Below, piece by piece: positions 45,512-54,300 of a DNA stretch of 64,000 nucleotides. The stretch comes from Rudanella paleaurantiibacter (GTDB lineage: Bacteria; Bacteroidota; Bacteroidia; Cytophagales; Spirosomataceae). Made by a program: the position numbers and the translations under genes. Within the stretch, counting starts at the first letter, position 1. Every line of letters starts with the position of its first letter. Below the pieces are notes generated by a model, which searched no databases, was not told the DNA's origin, and saw only the letters and a list, made by a program, of their open reading frames with translations. Location of the stretch: NCBI RefSeq assembly GCF_009184635.1, contig NZ_WELI01000012.1:118835-182834 (forward strand), written 5' to 3'.

Positions 45512-46837
45512 TCAGTCGCCCAAAACCGGCACGCCAAATTGCTCGGCTAATGCCTGACTTTTCCGAATACAGTCGGGCAAGGAGATGCCGCCGTACCAGT
45601 TAGCACTCACATACAGGTTGTCTGTTTCGAGAGCGGCAATGAGCGGTTTGGCAGCCGCCAGACTGGCGTCGTACTGCGGAATGGCGTGTTCCCAACGCAC
45701 CAGCTTACGCCATACCGGTGCCTGCGCCCGAATGTTCAGACTTTCGGACAGTTCGCGGTGCACCTGCTCAAAAATCTCAGACTCAGGCTTGCGGGCATTG
45801 TCAGGGGCTTGCTTTCCACCCACAAACGTAGTCAGCATCACTTCGTCGTCGGGGCAGCGCCACCCAAAAATCGAGCTACTCCAGATATGTCCCGCGCAAA
45901 ACCGACCTTCTTTGGCGGGGTTGAGCCCCCCAAAGCCATCAAGCGGGTGGCCCACATCAGCGCGTTTGTAGGCCGAATGCACGGCCGTCATGGGCGGGTA
46001 TTCAATCTGGCGCAGAGCCGCCGACAAGTCTGGTTGAATAGCGGCCAGCAGGTGAGCTGCCGGGCCGGTGGGTGTCGACAGAACCAGCTTGTCGAACGAG
46101 TACGTACCCGAAGTGGCCGTAACCTGCCAACGCCCGTCGGGGAGGGGTTGTAGCTGGCTTACGGCATCGTTCAAGGCCAGGTGGCTCAGTTTGGTAGCCA
46201 GTGTGTAGGGCAGGGTCTGCATCCCGTCGTGAAAACTGAACGACTGCCGCCGTTCGCCCGAGCGGTTTTTGATGAAGCCCCGGAGTACCGAGCCGTATTC
46301 CCGTTCGTACTGAAGCAATACCGGAAAGGTTTCGGATACGAGTAGCCGCTCAGGGTCACCGGCGTAGATACCCGCTACAAACGGAGCCAGTGCGTAGTCG
46401 ACAATCTCGCTCGAAAACCGACGGCGGAAAAACTGCCCCAGCGTTTCGCCCGGCGGAGACGTTGTTTTGTTGTTCCGCTCGTTGAAAATGGCCCATTTCG
46501 TTTTCCAGCTGAAATACGAACCCAGCAGAAGCGCGGGCGGGCCCGAAGGAAGTTCGCGGTATTGGCCGTTACGGAATATATACCGGGCTTTGCTCACGGG
46601 CTTGGCCATCTCGATTTGCCCGGTCAGGCCCAGCTCGTCGAGCCAGTTGAGCAGTTCGGAGCCGCCCAACAGGGAGTTCGGGCCAATTTCGCGTAGGTAG
46701 GCACCCTCGCGCTCCGATTGGATATAGCCGCCAACCCGGTCGGTGGCTTCGAAAAGCCGGTACGGAATTCCCCGCTTTTGGAGTTCGTATGCTAACGTCA
46801 GGCCCGAAATGCCCGCTCCGATAATGCCTACATGCAT
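45512..46837 (-). CDS. hemY: Protoporphyrinogen oxidase (HemY/PPOX type)
   Basis: The 441-residue protein begins MHVGIIGAGISGLTLAYELQ, the FAD-binding fold, followed by the ERVGG-like RVGGYIQSE. Later parts YALAPFVAGIYAGDPERL and the C-terminal LYVSANWYGGISLPDCI match oxygen-dependent protoporphyrinogen oxidase, which makes protoporphyrin IX in heme synthesis. No other heme gene is visible. A DUF4296 lipoprotein gene ends 12 bp upstream on the same strand. Confidence 0.85.
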   Translation of the reverse strand: MHVGIIGAGISGLTLAYELQKRGIPYRLFEATDRVGGYIQSEREGAYLREIGPNSLLGGSELLNWLDELGLTGQIEMAKPVSKARYIFRNGQYRELPSGPPALLLGSYFSWKTKWAIFNERNNKTTSPPGETLGQFFRRRFSSEIVDYALAPFVAGIYAGDPERLLVSETFPVLLQYEREYGSVLRGFIKNRSGERRQSFSFHDGMQTLPYTLATKLSHLALNDAVSQLQPLPDGRWQVTATSGTYSFDKLVLSTPTGPAAHLLAAIQPDLSAALRQIEYPPMTAVHSAYKRADVGHPLDGFGGLNPAKEGRFCAGHIWSSSIFGWRCPDDEVMLTTFVGGKQAPDNARKPESEIFEQVHRELSESLNIRAQAPVWRKLVRWEHAIPQYDASLAAAKPLIAALETDNLYVSANWYGGISLPDCIRKSQALAEQFGVPVLGD

Positions 46838-46849
46838 GGCTTGGTGGTT

Positions 46850-47281
46850 TTACTGGGGTCGCTGAAGGGTGCCCGAGCCAACGGTGGCGCGGGTGGCTGT
46901 AGCGGTGCTGGGTGCGGTAGCCGATGCCGAAGAGACGTTGCTCAGTTTTTGCAGCTCTTTTGTTACATTGGCGTAAATAGCCTCCAGCTTGTCGGGGTGT
47001 GCCGAGTAATAGATATAACTCTTGCGGTACGCCGACGTATCGACCCCATATTTTTTGAGAATACCCGTTTGAAGTCGCTTGAAAATAATGGTCGACGAAT
47101 CGGTCGACCGGAGGGTGTACCGACCCACCTGCGCTTCGGCCAGGTGAACCTGCGTCAGAATCTGGGCCATTTTGTCGGCTTCGACCAGCTTGTCGGGTTT
47201 TTCAACGCCGTCGGTGTCCGAACAGCCAGTGACCAACAGTAAAAGAGCCAGGAAGACCCCGGCGATACGGTGCGTACTCAT
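46850..47281 (-). CDS. DUF4296-type lipoprotein
   Basis: The 143-residue protein has a lipoprotein signal ending LVTGC (Cys20). KPDKLVEADKMAQILTQVHL and the HLAEAQVGRY segment match the DUF4296 family, found mainly in Bacteroidota; function is unknown. The C-terminus is a Ser/Ala/Thr-rich tail. It is probably co-transcribed with hemY (12-bp gap). Confidence 0.8.
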   Translation of the reverse strand: MSTHRIAGVFLALLLLVTGCSDTDGVEKPDKLVEADKMAQILTQVHLAEAQVGRYTLRSTDSSTIIFKRLQTGILKKYGVDTSAYRKSYIYYSAHPDKLEAIYANVTKELQKLSNVSSASATAPSTATATRATVGSGTLQRPQ

Positions 47282-47417
47282 TTTCGATTAACTTTCGGGT
47301 GCGAAACTACAATTCGGATGCGTACCAAATACTGAGTATTATCAGTTACTAACATACATTAACATCAATAGGTGCGCCCTGGGATATCCATAACCACCCA
47401 TTGTCTGCAACGAACGC

Positions 47418-48275
47418 ATGGATGAATTTCTTACCCGGCTCCGACACATCGAAATCCGTATCCGTAAAGCGGTGAATAGCCAGATGCGGGGTAGCTTTCG
47501 GTCGGTATTCAAGGGGTCGGGGCTTGAGTTTGCCGACCTGCGAACCTACCAGTACGGCGACGACGTGCGGGCTATCGACTGGAACGTGTCGTCGAAAGGG
47601 CACGGTACGTTTGTGAAGGTCTTCCGGGAAGAAAAAGATCAGACCGTTTTCTTCGTGGTCGATGTGAGTGCCTCGCAACGGGTAGGCTCGCAGGAACGCA
47701 CCAAACTCGACGTGACCAAAGAGGTGTGCGGGGTGCTGGCGATGTCGGCTATTCGGGAGGCCAGCCACGTGGGTCTGTACTGCTTTTCGGACCAGAAAGA
47801 ACTGTATAGTAAGCCTGCCAATAGTATGAAAAGTGGCTACCAGCTTATTATGAGCCTGTTTAAGCTCCAGCCACAGTCGATTCGCACACGCCTGTCCGAC
47901 GCTCTGTTGTTTACCCTCAATGTGCTCAAACGGCGGAGCGTGGTTATTCTGCTGTCTGATTTTATCGACACCCAGTACGAGCAGAGTCTGAAAGCGCTGG
48001 CGCGCAAGCACGATCTGGTCGTGATTCATTTTTACGATCAGCGCGAAGTCAACCTGCCACCTTTGGGCATTATTCCGGTGTACGATGCCGAAACGGGCCG
48101 TACTAACTGGGTGAATACCTCGTCGCGGGCGTTTCGGGCGGGGCTTCAGAATACGTTTAACGATAACCGCGCCCGGCTTGAGCGTTTGTGCAAACAGTAC
48201 AAGGCTAATTACCTCGCCCTCGACACCCACGATGATTACGTACCCAAACTGGTGGACCTGTTCAGGGTGCGCTGA
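47418..48275 (+). CDS. DUF58-domain protein
   Basis: The 285-residue protein has the DUF58 core GSGLEFADLRTYQYGDDVRA, IDWNVSSKGH and FFVVDVSASQ, the last a von Willebrand A-like metal site DxSxS. Such proteins usually sit with MoxR ATPases and Bat proteins in aerotolerance or stress operons. Here no MoxR is adjacent; a BatA-like gene is at 57125. It has no signal peptide or membrane segment. A 34-bp perfect palindrome follows. Confidence 0.85.
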   Translation: MDEFLTRLRHIEIRIRKAVNSQMRGSFRSVFKGSGLEFADLRTYQYGDDVRAIDWNVSSKGHGTFVKVFREEKDQTVFFVVDVSASQRVGSQERTKLDVTKEVCGVLAMSAIREASHVGLYCFSDQKELYSKPANSMKSGYQLIMSLFKLQPQSIRTRLSDALLFTLNVLKRRSVVILLSDFIDTQYEQSLKALARKHDLVVIHFYDQREVNLPPLGIIPVYDAETGRTNWVNTSSRAFRAGLQNTFNDNRARLERLCKQYKANYLALDTHDDYVPKLVDLFRVR

Positions 48276-48285
48276 GGGGTTAAAT

Positions 48286-48319
48286 AACTACAGCGGGAAA
48301 AGCTTTTCCCGCTGTAGTT
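48286..48319. terminator. 34-bp perfect palindrome terminator
   Basis: AACTACAGCGGGAAAAG (48286-48302) and CTTTTCCCGCTGTAGTT (48303-48319) are exact reverse complements with no spacer. Between convergent genes ending at 48275 and 48359, it is placed to terminate both, though the T-tail is short. Confidence 0.8.
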
Positions 48320-48358
48320 TAACGTTCGAAGTACGTGTGCGTAAAACGAACCGGGTGT

Positions 48359-50713
48359 TCAGTCGGGCTTTAAGGCATCCTGATTAGGTCGGTTTATAAA
48401 CCCATCAACTTTGCCCGTCTTCTTTTGTAAACCTAGTGCCGACTGACCCTGTACGCCAGACGTAATGACGCACGAGGCCGAAATGGTTGTTGTTGATTGG
48501 GGGGCAACATCTATGCTACGCCCGGTTTGCCCCGTGCTCCACTCTACCACGCCAGCCTCGCAGCCGATGGCCTCCAGCCGGACTGTGCCCCCTACGCACA
48601 AGGTAGTCTGGACGGTTGAAATAGACAGGGGTGAATCAATAATCAACGTTGTATAAGGGCTATAAACCTGATTATTATATCCAATACGAAGCTGGTACGA
48701 TCCTGCCGGTAAACTAGTGGGGGTTACTGTAATCAATGATTGACTGCTGATCCCACTCACCGTCAACGTGGTTGGGGTTGGGCTCGTAGCTAGTTCTATC
48801 ACAAAAGGTCCGCTGGGCGGAAACCCGCAGTTAATTTGGCTAGCCTGAAAGTTTACAGTCATTGCCTGGCCGGCCGCAACGAGGCTCTGCGACAACACTG
48901 GTGCTCCTGCAAATGCTGGTTGATTCACTGACAGGCTGAAGGCTGTGGAGGTAGCGCTGTTGCATGAGCCGGTAGCCACCAGCACGTAGCTGCCTGCATC
49001 GCCTGGCTGCGTATTCGTCAGAGAAAGCGTAGAGGTGTTTTGGGAGGCTCCCAGCGATACGCCGTCTTTGAACCACTGATAACTTGTTACTGCCCCTGTA
49101 ACCGTAACGGGTGTATTGACCGATCCTCCAGCACAAACCGTTCCGGAAGCTGGTGGCTCCTGGGTGATGGCGGGTGGAACACACGGGTTAGGAAAGTTGA
49201 AGCTTGTAACAAAGACATCGCGACTCCCGCTGGGTGTTTGGTTGATTGTTCCAAAACTAACACTTGAAGTGCCGTTAACATAGCCAGCAATCGTCGCTTC
49301 GGTAGTGCTGCCCGGGGCAATACCCGCGCCCAGGTCGAAAAGGGTGCTGCCCCCGAATCGAATCGCTTGTACGTAATCGCCGTTGACGTTGAGCTTGAGG
49401 GCATAAGGATCGTTGTTGCCTGCAGATGTCAGCGTGTTCGAAACTGAAGGGTTGGGGTTAAAGTCAACGACACCCGAAAAAGAACCCGTGATGTACACGT
49501 TCTCGTCGGCATCCAAGCCTATGCCATCGGTACCCTCTGCCCCGGTACCCCCGTAGGTTTTAACCCAGACCAACCCACCGGAGGGATTTAGTTTCCAAAC
49601 GTAACTATCAATACTGCGGGCAGTTGCGGCAGCATTCATTGACGATGAAACACTGGTTACGCCGGATGGACTGGGGTCGAAATCAAATATGCCGTTGAAG
49701 TTTCCGATAGCGTATATATTTCCACTGGGGGCCACCTTTATACCTGTGCTATACGAAATCTGAACAAAGTTGCCGGGTTGCCCACTGGTACCGGCCGCCC
49801 AGATAAAGCTGCCATTTGACGTACCTAGCTTAAGCACAAAGGCATCCTGCCCCACCTGAGAGGCATTGGTGGCAGTAGCAGTTAACATGGTTACGCCACT
49901 CTGGCTCGGATCAAAATCGAGTTCACCAATGAACAAGCCTGTTAGGTAAATGGCTGATCCATCAGGCGCAAGGGCAATACCTCCCAATGCCTCCCCTTGC
50001 CCGGCAACCGACTTGCCAAGTGATATAGCCCATTGGGGCGTGCCATCGCTACCATTGAGCTTTACCGTAAAAATGTCATTACTCGGCTGGTCATTGCTTA
50101 ATGTGGTGATACCGGGTGCAAATGTGATAATGTTGCTACCGGGGGTTGTGTTAGCCCCTGTGAACGAGCCCCCTACGTAAACATTGCCCGAATTATCGAC
50201 GGCTATTGCCGTACCGGTTTCAGCCCGGCTACTTCCAAACTGTTTACTCCACGCGTAATTCCCGTCGGTATCCAGTTTAACCACGAACACATCGTTGTTG
50301 CCTGCTGTGGTAGCGGGTACACTAGGTGTCCCAGGGTCCAGATCAATAGTATTCGAGAAATAACCTGTTACATAAACTGCACCATTATTGTCGACAGCAA
50401 TAGCGTTGGTAAAATTTGCGCCCGATGTTGAGGTAAAACTTTTAGCCCAGGTCACGGTGCCGTTAGAGGCCATTTTGCAAACAAATGAGTAAAAAGAGGA
50501 GGTGTTGCCACGGAGGGTGGTAGCTCCGAAGGTTAGGTTATCCCTGTAATAACCACTAACATAAATGTTTCCGCCTGCATCCCGAGCGATAGCTGTTGGC
50601 TGTTGCTCGTTTGAGTTCTTGAAGAGGGTAGCCCAATTAACGGTTTGGGCTGAGGATAGAGTAGGTGGCAAGATGGCTATCAGCAGCGAGAATAGCAGAA
50701 GTTTGAGGTGCAT
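48359..50713 (-). CDS. Large secreted SBBP-repeat / Ig-like protein
   Basis: The ATG at 50713 gives 784 residues with a signal peptide ending LSSAQ. About seven repeats of the SBBP (beta-propeller) type follow, for example DAGGNIYVSGYYRD, DNNGAVYVTGYFS, DNSGNVYVGGSF, and DADENVYITGSFSG, each with an LDPG/FDPS-type turn. Next come Ig-like modules (PPASGTVCAGGSVN and VTSYQWFKDGVSLG) and a last all-beta module (VRLEAIGCEAGVVEWSTGQTG). The C-terminus, SALGLQKKTGKVDGFINRPN, is not a recognisable T9SS signal. Surface or extracellular; role unknown. Confidence 0.8.
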   Translation of the reverse strand: MHLKLLLFSLLIAILPPTLSSAQTVNWATLFKNSNEQQPTAIARDAGGNIYVSGYYRDNLTFGATTLRGNTSSFYSFVCKMASNGTVTWAKSFTSTSGANFTNAIAVDNNGAVYVTGYFSNTIDLDPGTPSVPATTAGNNDVFVVKLDTDGNYAWSKQFGSSRAETGTAIAVDNSGNVYVGGSFTGANTTPGSNIITFAPGITTLSNDQPSNDIFTVKLNGSDGTPQWAISLGKSVAGQGEALGGIALAPDGSAIYLTGLFIGELDFDPSQSGVTMLTATATNASQVGQDAFVLKLGTSNGSFIWAAGTSGQPGNFVQISYSTGIKVAPSGNIYAIGNFNGIFDFDPSPSGVTSVSSSMNAAATARSIDSYVWKLNPSGGLVWVKTYGGTGAEGTDGIGLDADENVYITGSFSGVVDFNPNPSVSNTLTSAGNNDPYALKLNVNGDYVQAIRFGGSTLFDLGAGIAPGSTTEATIAGYVNGTSSVSFGTINQTPSGSRDVFVTSFNFPNPCVPPAITQEPPASGTVCAGGSVNTPVTVTGAVTSYQWFKDGVSLGASQNTSTLSLTNTQPGDAGSYVLVATGSCNSATSTAFSLSVNQPAFAGAPVLSQSLVAAGQAMTVNFQASQINCGFPPSGPFVIELATSPTPTTLTVSGISSQSLITVTPTSLPAGSYQLRIGYNNQVYSPYTTLIIDSPLSISTVQTTLCVGGTVRLEAIGCEAGVVEWSTGQTGRSIDVAPQSTTTISASCVITSGVQGQSALGLQKKTGKVDGFINRPNQDALKPD

Positions 50714-51384
50714 GGTAGAAGTTTTATAGTGAATAGAATGGAGATTCAATGTTTGGCATAAAACCAATGTACTGGATGGGGTACATGACCGGGCTACTAC
50801 AAGCTACTTGAGGATTTGCCGGATGACCAGTATTGGTAAAGCAGGAACGAGTACACCGAACCGAGTTCAGGGTCTGGTGTCTGGTACAGGAAGAGCATTG
50901 GAGAATGAGAATCAGGGGCAGAGACAGCCTGACAGTACGATTGAACGGCTAGTTGACAAGCCGAAGAAAACCAATCTGTAGATTCGGATGCTGTTGGATT
51001 CGGGTAGCGGAACAGGTAAAGAAAGAAGGCATAGGAAAGAGTGTGATAGTGAATGATCGGGTAGATAAAACTAGATTTTTTTATGATATATCAAGTGAAT
51101 AGTCCACTAAAAATTTTAGTTAATCCACCAATTCTGTAAAACAAGTTCAAATTATGTCATTATCAGTTGCTTATAGCGTATTGGAACCAACTGGATAGCT
51201 CCCGGAAGCGTTGCCTGCTACCCAGTTGTGCAGGCCCATTTTTGTGGCTTTAGCTATGCCGTTATTTTCTTCTGAAAGTAGGCCGAAAAAGCCTCGAACA
51301 TTTTACCTTTCCCTCATCGCTTCTTGCAAGCTGGCTGCCAATTCGGCATATTTCCGCGTTAATCGTCACGATTTCATATCAGCT
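50714..51384. other. Intergenic region between divergent genes
   Basis: This 671-bp gap separates the start of the SBBP gene (minus) from the start of the alpha-2-macroglobulin gene (plus). It is AT-richer than its neighbours, most of all at 51060-51170. No frame, tRNA or strong hairpin was seen. A weak TTG (51212-51214) and CATTTTTG (51237-51244) pair, 22 bp apart, could be a plus-strand promoter. Confidence 0.5.
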
Positions 51385-54300
51385 ATGCTTACCCCCCAGC
51401 GTACACGTAACTACATTGCCTATTTCGTTTTCTTTATTCCGCTTCTGCTTATCAATTGCTCTCGGCTATCGTTCAACGAGGTGTCGGTGGTGGGGCGAAA
51501 TTTTGAGGACGAAGTGGAGCAAACCCAAAATCTGAGTTTTGCCTTCAATAAAAATGTGGCTCCGGCCGGTCGGCTTCAGGAGTGGGACTCTACCGAGTAC
51601 GTGCGGTTTAAGCCGGCCGTGCGGGGTAAGTTCAAATGGGTGTCCGAAAATGAGCTGATTTTCTCTCCGGCCGTGGCCTTCGACCCTGCCACCGATTACC
51701 GCGCCGAATTAACCGACAAACTGCTGACCCACGCAACCGATAAAGACCTGACGCTTTCGGGTGAGGAGATTGCGTTTCATACACCCTACCTTCAGCTCTC
51801 CGGCACCGAAAGCTGGTGGACCCGCTCGCGCGAAACGGGGCAGCCCGTGGCCAAGCTTCGGCTCAATTTCAACTATCCCGTGTCGGCGGGTGAAGTGGCT
51901 GGCAAAGTGAACATCACCGCCGAAACCGACAAAGCCCTCACCACCCAGGCTCCAACCGCTGTAGAGGGGCAAACCGCCGTAGCCCTCACCCTGCCCGACG
52001 CACCGGCATCGAACAACGAGCAGCCGCTAACGCTCAAAATTGACAAAGGTATCAAGGTGCCCAATACTGGCTACACCAGCCAGGAGGTGATTGAACAGGG
52101 GGCTTCGCTGCCCAGCCGCCGTGCCGTAGAAGTAGTGGATGTGCAAACGGGCTTCGATAAGAAAGGAGCCGCCGGTGTGCAGGGATTTGCCCGCGTTATT
52201 ACAACGCAGGAGCTGCAACCGGGTCGTTTGTCGGAGTATTACACGATTCAGCCCGCCGTGGAAACAACGGCCGAACTGACCGAAAACGGCTTCATTATCC
52301 GGGGCGATTTCAACGAAACCGATACCTATGTACTCACCCTCACCGATCAGATTCGGGGGGTACTCAATACGCAGCTGGCCGAGCCGGTAAGCCGTGATCT
52401 GTTTTTCGGGAAAATGCCCGCCAGTATTCAGTTTGCCAACAAAAAGGCCATGTACCTGTCGTCGAAGGGTGCGCGCAACGTGGGTCTGTCGATTGTCAAC
52501 GTGCCGAAAGTACAGGTCAAGATTGCCAAACTGTACGAAAACAACATCCTGCACTACCTCAAAGGCGGGCGCTATGAGGAGTACGGCGAAACAGCCGACG
52601 GAAACTGGTCGCCCACGGGGGCCTATACTTACGTCAACGACGAAGAGGGGCAGTATAGCAGTGTGCTCGTTAACAAGACAGTCGAAACCACCGACCTGCC
52701 CAAAGTGCGGGGTGTTTCGGCCCTCAACATCGCCGTACCCGATAGCCCCGGCAGCACCCGCGAGCGGCCCATGCGCGGGGTGTACCTGATCTCGGTGGGG
52801 TCGGCCGATGAAGCGTACCTGAGTGCGAGCCAGCTGGTTTCGGTGTCGGACATTGGCCTGATTGCCCGCCGGACCAAAACCGACGTGCTGGTGTGGGCCA
52901 AGTCGATCCGAACGGCCGAAAATCTACAAGGCGTGTCGGTGTCGCTTATTAGTAGCAACAACCAGTCGGTGATGACCATCAAAACCGACGGTGATGGCTT
53001 GGCCCGGTTCGAAAATGTACACGAGCGGGCGCCCGGCTTCACCATGGCGATGGTGACCGCTACTCTTGAAACAACCAACGGCGATGGCGATTTCAACTTT
53101 CTGTCGTTGGCCGATACCGAAGTCGAAACGTCGCGGTTTGAAGTGGAGGGCAAGCGTGATAATACCTCCGGCTTTGAAGCCTTCGTGTACGGCGACCGTA
53201 ACATTTACCGGCCCGGCGAAACCATGCATATGAACACGGTGGTGCGCAACGCTCGCTGGGAGAGCGTGGGGGCTATTCCGCTTACGGTGCGGGTGCTGTT
53301 GCCCAATGGGCGTGAGTTCCGCAGCCTGCGTAAGCAAACCAATAGCGAGGGGGCTGTAGCCACGGATATTCCGCTCGACCCGGCGGCCGTTACGGGCACA
53401 TACACCGTGGAGGTACTCAACGCCAACAACGTGCTGCTTACCTCCGAGTCGATTAGTGTGGAGGAGTTTATTCCCGACCGCATCAAAGTCGACGTGCTCA
53501 CCGACCGCACTGTGTACCGAAGCGGTCAAACCATCACGGTGTCGGCTACGGCTACCAACTTGTTTGGGCCACCCGCTGCCGACCGGGCTTACGAATTGGA
53601 GCTTCAACTCAAGCGTAAGGCATTTGTGGCCAAAGGGTTTGAGGAGTATGGATTCACCATTGGCGGTATGGATGCCCTTGAAAAGCCTGAGGGGGCCTCG
53701 GCCGGTACCATCGTGAAAGAACTCCGGCAGGGCCGAACCAACGCCAACGGACAGGCCACTGAGCGGTTTCCGGTGGCCGCTACATTTGCCGATATGGGCG
53801 TGCTCGAAGGAAAGCTGTTTACCACGGTATTCGACGAAAACGGGCGGCCCGTCAATCGGCTTCGGCGGTTCGATGTGTTTACGCAGGATGTCTTTTTCGG
53901 TGTTCGTGCCGCCGACACCTACGTGACCACCAATGCCCCGCTGGCGTTTGAGTCGGTAGCCCTCGACCGCGAAGGACGGTTGCGGCCGGGTGCTCAGTCG
54001 ACGGTGCAGATTGTCCGGTACGATTACCAGACCGTGGTTGAAAAAAATACCAACGGCGTGCTTCAGTACCGCACCAGCCGTCGCGAAAAACCGGTGTACA
54101 CCAATGCCCTGACGTACAATGGCGGGCGGGCTTCGTTCCGGTATGTGCCCACCGTATCGGGTGAGTATGAGGTTCGCATCCGTCGGGCTGGAGCCACTAC
54201 CACCGGCTACACCACAACCAAATTCTACGCATATGGCTTCAACAGTACCACGGCTTCGTCGTTTGAAGTAAGCCAGGAAGGGCAGGTACTGATGACCTTC

